Program-made: the position numbers and the translations under genes
Notes under the pieces: model-generated
Seen by the model: only the letters and a program-made list of their open reading frames with translations
What the model was told of the DNA's origin: nothing
The model's database searches: none
Shown here: one piece after another, positions 1-9,481 of the stretch
How positions within the stretch are numbered: position 1 is the first letter of the stretch
How the letters are laid out: every line of letters starts with the position of its first letter
Source of the DNA: Thalassospira alkalitolerans
GTDB taxonomy: Bacteria > Pseudomonadota > Alphaproteobacteria > Rhodospirillales > Thalassospiraceae
NCBI RefSeq assembly: GCF_002115745.1
Contig: NZ_JFKB01000008.1
Location: forward strand, 124,001-188,000
Direction: 5' to 3'
Length of the DNA: 64,000 nucleotides

Positions 1-1
1 C

Positions 2-1297
2 GACACCATGTATGACACTGCTGTGCGAAACCTCGATGCACAGCCATCTTTGTTCGACCCGGCAAAGCACACCGCCAAAAACAGCAAAAAATACTTCGCT
101 GACATTGGCAGCTACTGCCCTCTTTACGGCTTCAATCCAGAATACGAAATTAACTTCGAAGCGCATATTCAACCCATTCTAGATGCCTTTGCACGCTACA
201 AATGGGTCGCAAATATCCCGACAATGGATGAATTTGCGCACCCATCTTTTGATATGCGCGACAAAAGCAAAGAAAACGAAGCCCGCCGCTTGGCCTATTT
301 CAAATATTTCCGCGTCCCGCTTCTCCCCAAAGACTATGACGCGTGCTATTCACAAATGGAACATGGCCCGGCGCAACTTGAACGTAACGGGCAGCCCATG
401 ATGCCGCTGAACTCGGGCGATAACTCAGTAACAAATAGCGGACCAATATATAAATTCCTGACACTTACGCCGACCCAGTACTTTTTCCTCTATCAATGGG
501 CAAAAGGTCATTTCAAGTCCACATCAAAGCACCCGCGCAAGTCTGGATCCGCGTGTCATCAGTATTACCATCACCATCATCACGCACCGGATCAACCACT
601 TGTGTCGCCACTCGCTCTCGCGGATTCAAGCAATTGCGTCGGCGGGCCTTTTTCACCAGGGATCGAAGTAACCTGGAGCGTAAGAAGCCCAAATATTTAC
701 GATAAACCGTTTCATATCATGTTGGCATATTCGCATCTCAGTCAGGCAAAGATGCAGGGACACTATCGCAAACAGGGATTATCTATTCAAACCCGCAACG
801 AAACGGCACTCGATGACAATGGACGCAAAATTGGATGTGAACCGGGCGACCTGACAAAGCGGATGGCCATTCCATGGATGGCCGATTTTCAGGAATGCAC
901 GGTCCAGACCCCCAACATTTCCAATATCAACGTTAACCAGTTTGCGGACGGCTCCGGTATTGAAGTTCCGCCAACATATTATGTCTATTGGTGGCCCCCG
1001 CAGAGCCCGTTCAACATCACAACTGGCGCAATAGCCCCCCAAGATCAGGTGCTTGATGCCTATGTCAGTCAGGTTGATGGGCAACCTGTTGTCCCCGCGG
1101 GACAAAATGTCGAATTCCAACGAGGCATCCTCTCGCCAGCAGACATGATCAGCAACTGGTTCATGCTTGGCTTCGTTGTCAATCAAGGTAGCGAGGAAAC
1201 ACCCTATATTGTCGAAACAGAGCGAAACTTTGGACAACTTGCACAGTTCAAAATGAACAATGCCTATAACCTCGAGCTTGCGGCTAAAGGCAAATAA
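2..1297 (+). CDS. LodA/GoxA-like quinoprotein amino-acid oxidase, C-terminal part (5' end outside window)
   Basis: Family role: LodA-type enzymes oxidatively deaminate amino acids (lysine epsilon-oxidase, glycine oxidase) with a cysteine tryptophylquinone (CTQ) cofactor and release H2O2 and ammonia. The reading frame is open to the left edge, and 429 residues after the first ATG (position 8) is well short of the roughly 700 usual for LodA, so the 5' end is missing. Numbering from that ATG, Asp206-x3-Cys210 followed by GGPFSPGIE looks like the CTQ cysteine segment, and PWMADF (Trp290) followed by Cys297 and WWPPQSP (about 328-334) looks like the tryptophan-bearing segment. A five-histidine run (188-192) just before the cysteine segment is odd. 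The next gene starts 3 nt downstream and is LodB-like, the usual partner, which strengthens the call. Exact substrate is unknown. Confidence 0.8.
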   Translation, partial: DTMYDTAVRNLDAQPSLFDPAKHTAKNSKKYFADIGSYCPLYGFNPEYEINFEAHIQPILDAFARYKWVANIPTMDEFAHPSFDMRDKSKENEARRLAYFKYFRVPLLPKDYDACYSQMEHGPAQLERNGQPMMPLNSGDNSVTNSGPIYKFLTLTPTQYFFLYQWAKGHFKSTSKHPRKSGSACHQYYHHHHHAPDQPLVSPLALADSSNCVGGPFSPGIEVTWSVRSPNIYDKPFHIMLAYSHLSQAKMQGHYRKQGLSIQTRNETALDDNGRKIGCEPGDLTKRMAIPWMADFQECTVQTPNISNINVNQFADGSGIEVPPTYYVYWWPPQSPFNITTGAIAPQDQVLDAYVSQVDGQPVVPAGQNVEFQRGILSPADMISNWFMLGFVVNQGSEETPYIVETERNFGQLAQFKMNNAYNLELAAKGK

Positions 1298-1300
1298 AAC

Positions 1301-2641
1301 ATGAGCAACACCATCGATGATACCGTTCCGTGCGTCGATGTCGCTATCATAGGGGGCGGCCCGGCAGGCACTTCGGCCGCCCTTACCCTCCTCAAACGCA
1401 CAGATATTTCCGTTCTGGTCGCAGAATCTGGCGACTACAACCGGCTGAAAGCTGGTGAGTCTCTGTCTCCGGGTGTGCGGAACCTGCTTGATTATTTAAC
1501 CATATGGGAAAGTTTTTCCAACTTGGGCCCGGTCGAGACATGGGGAAATCAAGCAGCTTGGGGAAGCAGCGAACTGGCCTCTTTCGATTTCATTTTTAAC
1601 GTTCATGGCCACGGATGGGCAATTGATCGAAATAGATTTGAACGGATGATGGCCGAACTCGTTGAAGCGCGTGGCGGTGAACTCCTTCGAAACACACGCT
1701 GCCACTCCATCAACAAAACAGACGACGGCTATCTACTCACCCTTCGGCAACCAAATGGAACCGATCGTCACTTGAATGCACGCGTGGTGATTGATGCTGG
1801 GGGGCGAACATCGCGGTGGAATGATTCTTTACATCATCGTCATGATGATCTGGTCGGTGCAAGTACTCTGCTCCCGGCCGTATCACATCAACCAACCGCA
1901 GCAGTCACGACGGTCGAAACATGCGCCGATGGATGGTGGTACGCCGCTCCGGTACCACATGGACGCGTTGCTATCTCTTTCATGAGCGACTCAGACATCA
2001 TTCACCAGCGGAAACTTTCCGAACCCGATAAGTGGTTTGCCCGACTCAAACAGACCCACCATATTTCCAGGCTTATCAACCTGCCAAATGCAGTGGCTGA
2101 AATACGTGTTGATCCGGCGTTTTCCGCCTGCCTCGTTCCCGCATCCGGCACCGGGATCATTGCGACTGGCGACGCTGCGGCCTCATTCGATCCATTGTCA
2201 TCTGGTGGAATTCCACATGCTCTTGCAACAGGCATACAGGCTGCGCGTGTCGCATCCGACCGTCTTCACGGCGAAGGCCATCTTTTCCAAGCATACGAAA
2301 CAGCAATCGCTCGTGATTTTCGCCAATACCTCCGTACACGCTGGCAAATTTACAGCATGGAAAACCGTTTTGCGAAAGCTCCGTTCTGGCAACGACGCCA
2401 AACCCCTGTCTCTCTTCCCCCGGAAAGCATGTTGATGGCGATACACCAAGAACGCAGTCAGACTGTGTTCATTCCCCGACAGGTGGTTGATCAAATCATT
2501 GATCTGGCACATCACCCGATTTCCGCGTCAGAGCTTGTCGGGCGCGTGCAGTCTACTTATCCAACACTCCCCGCAGAGCGTGTGATCCTCGGCGTTCAAG
2601 ACATGATTGGAAACGGATTGACCCAATGCACCCCGGATTGA
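1301..2641 (+). CDS. LodB-like FAD-dependent oxidoreductase (CTQ maturation partner)
   Basis: A 446-aa flavoprotein. The N-terminal Rossmann motif GGGPAG (about residues 19-24) binds FAD, and a second FAD signature, IATGDAAASFDPLSSGG (about 286-302), lies in the C-terminal half, as in tryptophan-halogenase/geranylgeranyl-reductase-like flavoproteins. LodB proteins are needed to generate the cysteine tryptophylquinone of LodA after translation. The start ATG lies 3 nt after the LodA-like stop, which indicates an operon and probably coupled translation. There is no signal peptide, consistent with a cytoplasmic maturation enzyme. Specific function is inferred from the LodA neighbour; alone it could only be called an NAD(P)/FAD-dependent oxidoreductase. 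Confidence 0.8.
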   Translation: MSNTIDDTVPCVDVAIIGGGPAGTSAALTLLKRTDISVLVAESGDYNRLKAGESLSPGVRNLLDYLTIWESFSNLGPVETWGNQAAWGSSELASFDFIFNVHGHGWAIDRNRFERMMAELVEARGGELLRNTRCHSINKTDDGYLLTLRQPNGTDRHLNARVVIDAGGRTSRWNDSLHHRHDDLVGASTLLPAVSHQPTAAVTTVETCADGWWYAAPVPHGRVAISFMSDSDIIHQRKLSEPDKWFARLKQTHHISRLINLPNAVAEIRVDPAFSACLVPASGTGIIATGDAAASFDPLSSGGIPHALATGIQAARVASDRLHGEGHLFQAYETAIARDFRQYLRTRWQIYSMENRFAKAPFWQRRQTPVSLPPESMLMAIHQERSQTVFIPRQVVDQIIDLAHHPISASELVGRVQSTYPTLPAERVILGVQDMIGNGLTQCTPD

Positions 2642-2685
2642 TTATCTGCATCAATCCACGCCATCAGCCCCTCACAGGCCATATG

Positions 2686-3570
2686 TCACCAACAAAAATC
2701 CCCAACCGCATAGGTAATCTGCCGCCCTGTCACGCGCAGCAGATCATCCAGCTTCCGACGATCGGGCAACGTCCCGCGCGGTGCGTCCAGTTCCTCGGCA
2801 TGGATACCGCCGGTGACAAAGGCGATATCAAGCCCGGCATTGTTTGATCCGGCCACATCGGTCGAAAGGCTATCGCCCACCACCAAAAGCTTTGCATCCG
2901 GTCCTTTATCAAACATCTGCAAACAGAAATCATAGGCACTTGCCAGTGGCTTGCCTTCCCAGCGAACATCACCGCCCAATTCTTCGTACCGTCCGGCAAT
3001 CGCCCCGGCGCAAATAATGCGATCCCCGCCACGGATCACTTCCCGATCCGGATTTGGGCAAAGCATCGGCAAATTGCGTGCCTTGGCGGCATGCAGCAAA
3101 TCTTCGTAAACTGATACCGCGTCATAATCGTCATTTGGCCCGGTCACCAAAAGCCAATCGGCGTCTTCGACCGTCTTGACGACCTCAACATCCTGGCCTT
3201 CAAACATCGACATATCGCGCACCGGCCCAACACGCATCACCTTGCGGCCAAGTTTGGCGTACCACGGGTCACTGCGGGCCAAAAGCTGTGTATAGGCGAT
3301 CTCGCCGGTGGCCACCGCCGGACCATAAAGATCCCGCGCAATGCCCATATCCCCCATCCGTCCGACCACAACGCTGGACCGGCGCGGCGCATTGGATAAA
3401 AGCGCAACCGGCACCCCCGCCTTTTTAAGCGCCTGCATCGCGGCGATTGAATTGGGATAGGCCGTCACCCCGTCATGCACCACGCCCCAAAGATCAAGGA
3501 TCACGGCATCATAATTTTTGATCACTTCCGACAGGCCGCTGATCATCTGATAGTTGGTGCTGACAGACAT
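2686..3570 (-). CDS. HAD-superfamily class IIA hydrolase (NagD/TIGR01459-like phosphatase)
   Basis: A 294-aa protein with the class IIA HAD layout. The nucleophile motif DLWGVVHDG is near residue 25, the Thr/Ser motif LLSNAPRRS near 58-66, the cap domain follows, and a late GDSLSTDVAGSNNAG acid motif binds Mg2+. Family members dephosphorylate small sugar or nucleotide phosphates; the substrate here is unknown. The gene converges on the LodB-like gene with a 44-bp gap holding no clear terminator. It is a single-gene unit, separated from pyrD by about 180 bp containing two palindromic repeats. Confidence 0.85.
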   Translation of the reverse strand: MSVSTNYQMISGLSEVIKNYDAVILDLWGVVHDGVTAYPNSIAAMQALKKAGVPVALLSNAPRRSSVVVGRMGDMGIARDLYGPAVATGEIAYTQLLARSDPWYAKLGRKVMRVGPVRDMSMFEGQDVEVVKTVEDADWLLVTGPNDDYDAVSVYEDLLHAAKARNLPMLCPNPDREVIRGGDRIICAGAIAGRYEELGGDVRWEGKPLASAYDFCLQMFDKGPDAKLLVVGDSLSTDVAGSNNAGLDIAFVTGGIHAEELDAPRGTLPDRRKLDDLLRVTGRQITYAVGDFCW

Positions 3571-3620
3571 TTATGCTTTCCACTTCGTTATAAAATCGTC
3601 GTCATCGCGGCTTCGGCCAA

Positions 3621-3650
3621 ATGGTTTCCCGCCTGCGCGGGAATGACGGG
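3621..3650. repeat. REP-like palindromic repeat, copy 1
   Basis: TTCCCGC at 3626-3632 pairs perfectly with GCGGGAA at 3637-3643 across a CTGC loop and is followed by TGACGGG. It belongs to the intergenic family 'GTCATTCCCGC-loop-GCGGGAAT', with further copies at 3676, 23293 and 29158. Confidence 0.7.
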
Positions 3651-3675
3651 AAGGCACAAAGCCATCCCCCCATTC

Positions 3676-3698
3676 GTCACTCCTGCTAAGGCAGGAGA
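3676..3698. repeat. REP-like palindromic repeat, copy 2 (diverged)
   Basis: CGTCAC followed by TCCTGC (3681-3686), loop TAAG and GCAGGA (3691-3696). It has the same CGTCA-stem architecture as copy 1, only about 35 bp away, with compensated stem changes. Confidence 0.55.
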
Positions 3699-3751
3699 CC
3701 GCCGGGGCCATCGCGCCGCAACTCAAAAAAAGGCGCGGCAAGCCCAAAACC

Positions 3752-5017
3752 TTATTCCGTCGCCCCGCCCTCGGACCCGGCTTTGCTTTTTGGCGCCGCC
3801 CGTTTGGATGCTGCCGTCGTTTTTGATGGCGTCTTGGCGGTTGGCTTTTTAGGGGGCGGTTTTGCCGCTTCGGCTTCGGCTTTGGCCGGTTTGGCTGCTG
3901 CCTTTACTGCTGCCTTGGCTTCGCGGGCTTCATCCGCCGGGGCGCGACGCCCGGAAATTTCGGGGAATGCGGCACCCACCGCATCGGAAACATGGGTAAA
4001 GCCATCCTTGCGCAACCGACGGGCCAAGTCTTCCTTGATCTCGGTCACAAGCTCAAGCCCGTGATAAACCAAGGCAGAATAAAGCTGCACCAGCGACGCA
4101 CCGTTCAGGATTTTCTCATAGGCATCCTTGCCCGATGTAATCCCGCCAACCCCGATCAGGGGCACCTTGCCCTCGGTCAAACGGTAAAAATCCGCCAGAA
4201 CCTGGGTCGAAGGTTCCATCAAAGGCGGACCGGAAAGACCGCCCTTTTCATCCTGATCATAGCTATTCAAACCGACCGGTCGGTCTATTGTGGTGTTCGA
4301 CACGATCATGCCGTCGATCTTGACCTTAAGCACCACCGCCGCAATGTCGGCTTTGTCTTCCTCGGTCAAATCCGGCGCGACCTTAAGCAACACCGGAACA
4401 CCTTTGGCAAAGTCATTGCGTGCTTTCAAAACCGCGTTCAGCAATTTTTCAAGCGGGGCCCGCCCCTGCAACGCACGCAAGCCCGGCGTATTGGGCGAAG
4501 ATACATTAACCACCAGATAATCGGCATAGGGGCCAAGCGCCTTAACGCCCTTGACATAATCCTCGGCCGCATCGGCCGAATATTTGTTTTTGCCAAGGTT
4601 GGCGCCCAAAATGCCCCGGCGTGCCCGCTTGCGCAGGCGATCGGCAACAACTTGCGCCCCGTCATTATTAAAGCCCATGCGGTTAATCACCGCCCGGTCA
4701 GAATACAAACGGAAAAGCCGGGGTTTGGGATTGCCCGGTTGGGGTTCTGGCGTCACCGATCCGATTTCAACAAAACCAAACCCGTGTGACAGTGCCTGAT
4801 TGGGCACCTCGGCGTTTTTGTCAAATCCGGCGGCAAGCCCGACCGGATTGGCAAATTTGCGCCCAAAAACTTCGGTTTCAAGAACCGGCGTCGCATCCAT
4901 CGCGTCATCGTCACGCGGCACCAGATTTTGTTTCAACGCGCAAAGTGCCAAACCATGTGCCGTCTCGGCATCGATCCAGCGTACAACCGGCAAAACCAGC
5001 GATTTATACCACCCCAT
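3752..5017 (-). CDS. pyrD: Dihydroorotate dehydrogenase (quinone), class 2, with Lys/Ala-rich C-terminal tail
   Basis: Catalyses dihydroorotate to orotate in de novo pyrimidine synthesis, passing electrons to the quinone pool at the inner membrane. The class-2 N-terminal amphipathic helix region is visible (MGWYKSLVLPVVRWIDAET), as are FVEIGSVTPEPQPGNPKPR, INRMGFNNDG, the catalytic Ser segment VNVSSPNTPGLR, and the FMN-phosphate segment LIGVGGITSG. The ATG at 5017 is chosen because GGAG lies 8 nt upstream; the frame could begin 63 nt earlier but would add an untypical leader. After the catalytic domain comes a tail of roughly 50-70 residues rich in Lys, Ala and Pro, probably disordered. A damaged partial copy of this gene lies at 11411-11677. 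Confidence 0.93.
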   Translation of the reverse strand: MGWYKSLVLPVVRWIDAETAHGLALCALKQNLVPRDDDAMDATPVLETEVFGRKFANPVGLAAGFDKNAEVPNQALSHGFGFVEIGSVTPEPQPGNPKPRLFRLYSDRAVINRMGFNNDGAQVVADRLRKRARRGILGANLGKNKYSADAAEDYVKGVKALGPYADYLVVNVSSPNTPGLRALQGRAPLEKLLNAVLKARNDFAKGVPVLLKVAPDLTEEDKADIAAVVLKVKIDGMIVSNTTIDRPVGLNSYDQDEKGGLSGPPLMEPSTQVLADFYRLTEGKVPLIGVGGITSGKDAYEKILNGASLVQLYSALVYHGLELVTEIKEDLARRLRKDGFTHVSDAVGAAFPEISGRRAPADEAREAKAAVKAAAKPAKAEAEAAKPPPKKPTAKTPSKTTAASKRAAPKSKAGSEGGATE

Positions 5018-5154
5018 CCGACAGGCTCCGTACTTGTAAACACCTGCCCTGTTCTTACGCGTGGTGATGCAGCAGAGCAAGTTTCAATCTCCCGCTCTGC
5101 TGCTCCCCGTCACCTTTGGGTATCATCGCTATTGGTGAAAACAGCTTTCCGGGG

Positions 5155-5598
5155 TCATAACTCCAGCATCAATTTTCCGGCCAGCAGCGCCTCTTGCCGG
5201 TCTTGCACCACCTTCATCGGAAAATTAAACAGCCTTCCCGATATTGTCGCGATGCGATCTGTCAGCAAATTCCGCAGCCCTTCATCGCGGGTGATATAAA
5301 TATAGCCTTTGCAATAGGTGTTTAGCGCCGTGCGATGCTGTTTTATCCAGACATTGGATGCTTTTTCATCCTCATGCGGCTCATCATCATGATCATGGCT
5401 GGCCGGAATCCAGACGGCGACAAAAGGCACCTTTTGATCCAAAAGCCGTTCCAACCCGCCCAAAACACCTTCCAGACGGTTATCATCGTCAAGTTCGGGA
5501 AACCGGACAAACGCAATCGGCCAACTGCCCAGATCAAAGAAAACCGGGCTTGGTACAGGCCCGAAAAAGCCTGCCGGCAAATTGTTATCAGCTAACAT
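5155..5598 (-). CDS. Hypothetical protein, last gene of the siderophore uptake operon
   Basis: A 147-aa protein starting MLADNNLPAGFFG. The ATG at 5598 shares one base with the stop codon of the upstream permease gene (TAATG), so translation is probably coupled. The sequence is soluble-looking with no signal peptide or membrane segment; an acidic His-rich stretch (HDHDDEPHEDE) is in the middle. No family was recognised. Because it is the third gene after a TonB receptor and an RhtX-type permease, a role linked to siderophore handling is possible but unproven. Confidence 0.7.
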   Translation of the reverse strand: MLADNNLPAGFFGPVPSPVFFDLGSWPIAFVRFPELDDDNRLEGVLGGLERLLDQKVPFVAVWIPASHDHDDEPHEDEKASNVWIKQHRTALNTYCKGYIYITRDEGLRNLLTDRIATISGRLFNFPMKVVQDRQEALLAGKLMLEL

Positions 5599-6857
5599 TA
5601 ATCGTTTCTTCCAATGAGAGTAAGCAGAAGGAACACCATGGCAAACAGCGCCGCCGCCCCCGCCGCATAAAACAGCCCCCAATTAACAAGCGGTACGACC
5701 TGTGCCGCCGCCACCGTCATCAAGGTGCTGCCAAAACGGCTGATACCGTAATAAGCGGCATAGTCGGTGGCGGGCTGTGTTCCGGCGGACCAACCGATGA
5801 TTTTTGTCGCAAGGATGACGTAAATCCCGCTCACCCCCGCACCAATCGCCACCGCCCCGACAATGGCAACCAAATGGTTTTCAAACGAAAACCCATAGGC
5901 CATGGCCAAAAGGGCGACAAAGGCAAGTGCCGCAAAGACCAACATACTGCGGACAAGCCCCATATAGCGCATCAAGGGGATGGAAACCGCCGATGTCACC
6001 AACATGGACAAAGGGCCAAGCGTGCCAACAATCCATCCGATTTCCCCAATCGGCACACCGATATCAACCAGCATCAATCGATTAAGCCCGACAAGGGGGA
6101 ACATGATGCAACAGGCCACGGTCAACAAAAACAGCCGCATCCGCAACACAGGTGTCCGCAGCAACCGCATAAGGCTGGCGCCGCCGCTGTTTTCTGATGC
6201 GACACGGGGATTAAAGCGCGGATCATCCAATCCCCTAAGGGCAAGCACAGGACACAGCAACAAACCCAGCAACCCTGCCAGGATCAGGAAGGTTGTCTGC
6301 CATCCCAAAACGCCGGAAAGGGCGACAAAGACGCCGCCCCCCAGCATGGTTCCAACCGACAATGCGGCAAGTTTTGTCGCCGAAGCCACCGATCGCCAAT
6401 CGGGGGAAATGACCTGTACCGCCAACGCATCAAGGGCAATATCCATGGTTGCAATCGCAACCACGATACCAAAGCCAAAAACGAACAGCGCCAATGGACT
6501 GGCCCCTTCGTTGAAGGCAACAACGGCAATGCCAAGAACGGCGATCCCCTGCATTGTCACGATCCAGCCAAGCCTGCGTGACAGGAATGGCAGGCGGATA
6601 CGGTCAATCACAGGCGCCCACAAAAACGTCAGCCCAAAGGGCAAATACAACAGATAAATCCAGCCAGCCGTGGCAATATCTATCCCTTGGGCCCGCATGA
6701 CCGTTGGCATACCGCCATTGACCACACCCATCACCACCCCAAATCCGACATAAAGCGCATTGAGCCCGAACAAAATCATGCTGTTCTGGCGCAATGCAGG
6801 ATTATAGCGCATCGCGGCAAGCAAGCCTTCGCGTTGCATCGACGTCTTACCAAGCAT
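5598..6857 (-). CDS. RhtX/FptX-type MFS siderophore transporter
   Basis: A 419-aa inner-membrane protein with about 12 hydrophobic segments and the PAT/AmpG-like pattern of single-subunit siderophore permeases (rhizobactin RhtX, pyochelin FptX). Characteristic parts are ATAGWIYLLYLPFGLTF followed by WAPVIDRIR, and TMDIALDALAVQ. It would carry the ferri-siderophore from periplasm to cytoplasm after the adjacent TonB receptor. The ATG at 6857 overlaps the receptor gene by 11 nt; an in-frame ATG at 6839, just after the receptor stop, is an equally plausible start. The following small gene overlaps its stop by one base. Confidence 0.82.
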   Translation of the reverse strand: MLGKTSMQREGLLAAMRYNPALRQNSMILFGLNALYVGFGVVMGVVNGGMPTVMRAQGIDIATAGWIYLLYLPFGLTFLWAPVIDRIRLPFLSRRLGWIVTMQGIAVLGIAVVAFNEGASPLALFVFGFGIVVAIATMDIALDALAVQVISPDWRSVASATKLAALSVGTMLGGGVFVALSGVLGWQTTFLILAGLLGLLLCPVLALRGLDDPRFNPRVASENSGGASLMRLLRTPVLRMRLFLLTVACCIMFPLVGLNRLMLVDIGVPIGEIGWIVGTLGPLSMLVTSAVSIPLMRYMGLVRSMLVFAALAFVALLAMAYGFSFENHLVAIVGAVAIGAGVSGIYVILATKIIGWSAGTQPATDYAAYYGISRFGSTLMTVAAAQVVPLVNWGLFYAAGAAALFAMVFLLLTLIGRND

Positions 6858-9375
6858 ATTTCAAAGAAACATAGATGGTTCGGCCATTGCCATAGTTACA
6901 AAAGTTGTTGCTAAGGCACGTGACATAGGTTTCATCGGCAAGGTTGGTGACATTCATCTGGGCTGTGACCTTTTCCAGACGGCTATCAAGCGCCCCAAGG
7001 TCATAGCGCATCATGGCATCAAACAGCGTATAATCCGGCACATCCAGGCGCGTGGCACCGGCAGTAAAGGCATTGGGGCTGTATCCGCCAACGGATTCAC
7101 CGACATAACGCACCCCGCCGCCAACGGTAAGGCCATCCATCAAACCACGATCAAAGCTGTGATCAAGCCAAAGTGACGCCGTAACATCGGGAATGGCAAT
7201 CGGTGCATCACCAACGTCATAGCCGACACTTTCCGTGACCTCTGCGTCGGTAAAGGTCACATTCCCGATAACATTGGTCTGCGCGGTCAACGCAACCTTT
7301 GCTTCAAATTCGACACCTTTGGAATGAACTTCGCCCGTTTGATATTTCTGAGTGGGCGATTTGGTCGCAACGACATCTTTCTGGACGATATCGAAATAGG
7401 CCATTGTAAACAGCGCATCAAACGATTGCGGTTCATATTTGACGCCAAGCTCGTACTGTTTGGCCGTGGTCGGGTCCAAGGCATTGCTCAGATAATCCGT
7501 ACCACTTACCGGAAGATAGGACGTTGCATAACTGGCATAAGGTGCAACACCATTGTCAAAGTTATAAACGGTGCCTGCTTTCCAGCTAAAGGCAGTATCA
7601 TTCTGGGTCTGGCGGGTATTTGTCCGGTTATTATCGGTGACCGTGCGAACATGATCAACGCGCCCGCCAAGCAGGAAGTTCCAATTGTCGATATCAAGCT
7701 GATCCTGAACATACAGCCCGGACTGGCTGATGGTCTGGTCCTGATCAATAAAGGGCGACAGCGATACCGATGTGGCAACCCCATAAACCGGGTTCAGATA
7801 ATCAATCGACGGCGCAGAGGCACCGTAAAGACGAACCTGCGAGGAATCCGAATATTTATAATCGAACCCCATAAGCGCGGTATGGGCGACTGACCCGGTA
7901 TCAAAATCGGCCTGTGCCTGCAAATCCGATGTCACCCCCGATGTCTGTTCGTCGGTCGTCAAGGCATATCGGTTGATCGTGTGATTGTCCGCGGCAAGAC
8001 TTGACGTTGCAATATCCTTGGTCATCACATCCACGCTAAGATAGCGAAGATTGTGACGCATCGTCCAAGTATCGCTGATCTGATGTTCCAACTCGTACCC
8101 AACCGAGAATTGTTCCCGGTCAAAGTCGGAAAAAGCCGGATCACCATCATTGAAATCACGTGCAATCTGCCCGGCCGGACTGGTCAACAATGACCCAACC
8201 GTCGGCAGAATACCGTAATAACCGCCTTCCGGGTCGCGCTGATAATGGGTCAGGATCGTCAGCGACGTATCGTCGGTCAGCTTCCATGTTACCGATGGTG
8301 CGACATAAATACGCTGTTCCTCGGTGTTAACGACCTGGGTTTCACTATCGCGCCCCAAGCCAACAAAACGATAAAGAACCGAACCGTCATCCGTCACCGG
8401 GCCAGATACATCAACCGCGGCCTGATACCGGTCATGACTGCCGACAAGGAACTCGACCTCGCCGCGTGCTTCCTCGGTCGGGCGTTTGGTCACGGAATTA
8501 ACCAGCCCCCCCGGCATCGCCGACCCATAAGTGGTTGAAGATGGCCCTTTCAGTACTTCAATCCGTTCCACACCATATGTGTCGCTTTGGGCAATGGCAT
8601 ATCCCGGCCCGCGCAACATGCTTAATCCGTCCTGATATTGGATCGGATCGCTTGGTGACCCAAAACCACGGATATAGGGAATATCATAGCGCGATGCCGA
8701 ACCACGGATTTCTGCGGCAACACCGGATGTATAACGCAGGGACTGGGTAATGCTTTGCGCTTGTTGGATTTCGACCTGATCACGCGTAACAACCGAAATC
8801 GATTGCGGCGTTTCGATCAATGGCGTGTCGGTTTTGGTTCCCGTCGCACTGCGCGTTGCAACATACCCGTCAACCGGGCCTGTCGCGGTTTGGATCCGCC
8901 CCTCGACCATAACCGGGTCAAGCAATGTCGCTCCATCCTTGCCATCGACAATCCGTTCAATCGCAACGGTTGACCGCGAAACCGCATAAAAAAGACCACT
9001 CCCCGACAAAAGACGGCGCAGCGCCTCTTCTGTCACCATTTCCCCCTGAACGGCGGGTGCTGAAATACCCTGGGCAACATCCCCGTCAACAGTAACCTGA
9101 ATACCCGATTGCTGACCAAACGCGACCAGCGCATCTGTCAGGGCCTGTGCCGGAATATTGAAATTCTGTACCGCTTGGAATTTTTCGGAAAAATCGGCCG
9201 GTAACGATGCTTCCTGTGCCCGGACCTGTCCGACCGGATAGACCGAACAAAGCGCCGTTGTTACCGCCAAAACCCCTGCGAATGCGACATGTCGATTGAC
9301 CACCCCAAAACGAATTCTTTCCCCCTTGATCACGTCAAGTTCCACCTTCTGTTGTATGTTGACATCCGGCCACAT
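6847..9375 (-). CDS. TonB-dependent siderophore receptor with N-terminal STN signalling domain
   Basis: An outer-membrane receptor of FecA/FpvA type, 842 aa. In order: a signal peptide (about residues 25-53, ending VRAQ), an STN domain (about 70-142, starting FNIPAQALTDAL), a TonB box/plug region (about 185-300, including ETPQSISVVTRDQ and YIRGFG), and a 22-strand beta barrel ending in the aromatic C terminus SLKYAW. The STN domain would contact the FecR-like protein encoded upstream and switch on the FecI-like sigma factor. The ATG at 9375 has no good Shine-Dalgarno and lies inside a Fur-box-like palindrome. A GTG start about 70 nt inside, before VNRHVAFAG with AAGGGGG upstream, would give a more normal signal peptide. 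The siderophore is unknown. Confidence 0.9.
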   Translation of the reverse strand: MWPDVNIQQKVELDVIKGERIRFGVVNRHVAFAGVLAVTTALCSVYPVGQVRAQEASLPADFSEKFQAVQNFNIPAQALTDALVAFGQQSGIQVTVDGDVAQGISAPAVQGEMVTEEALRRLLSGSGLFYAVSRSTVAIERIVDGKDGATLLDPVMVEGRIQTATGPVDGYVATRSATGTKTDTPLIETPQSISVVTRDQVEIQQAQSITQSLRYTSGVAAEIRGSASRYDIPYIRGFGSPSDPIQYQDGLSMLRGPGYAIAQSDTYGVERIEVLKGPSSTTYGSAMPGGLVNSVTKRPTEEARGEVEFLVGSHDRYQAAVDVSGPVTDDGSVLYRFVGLGRDSETQVVNTEEQRIYVAPSVTWKLTDDTSLTILTHYQRDPEGGYYGILPTVGSLLTSPAGQIARDFNDGDPAFSDFDREQFSVGYELEHQISDTWTMRHNLRYLSVDVMTKDIATSSLAADNHTINRYALTTDEQTSGVTSDLQAQADFDTGSVAHTALMGFDYKYSDSSQVRLYGASAPSIDYLNPVYGVATSVSLSPFIDQDQTISQSGLYVQDQLDIDNWNFLLGGRVDHVRTVTDNNRTNTRQTQNDTAFSWKAGTVYNFDNGVAPYASYATSYLPVSGTDYLSNALDPTTAKQYELGVKYEPQSFDALFTMAYFDIVQKDVVATKSPTQKYQTGEVHSKGVEFEAKVALTAQTNVIGNVTFTDAEVTESVGYDVGDAPIAIPDVTASLWLDHSFDRGLMDGLTVGGGVRYVGESVGGYSPNAFTAGATRLDVPDYTLFDAMMRYDLGALDSRLEKVTAQMNVTNLADETYVTCLSNNFCNYGNGRTIYVSLKYAW

Positions 9376-9396
9376 CGCAAATGCGATTGCATCGCA
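9374..9396. promoter_or_regulatory. Candidate Fur box: two overlapping inverted repeats
   Basis: ATCGCA/TGCGAT (9374-9387, 2-bp spacer) overlaps TGCGAT/ATCGCA (9382-9396, 3-bp spacer). Overlapping hexamer palindromes are typical of Fur-type iron regulators. It sits at the 5' end of the TonB receptor gene, so iron repression is likely. It also suggests that the first ATG of that gene may not be the real start. Confidence 0.5.
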
Positions 9397-9481
9397 ATGT
9401 CGTCCTATAGAGGGAACGTCACGTAAAAGAGATTTTCTCTAAAAAGTTATATTTTTTGAAAAATTGTTGTTTCTCAAAAGG

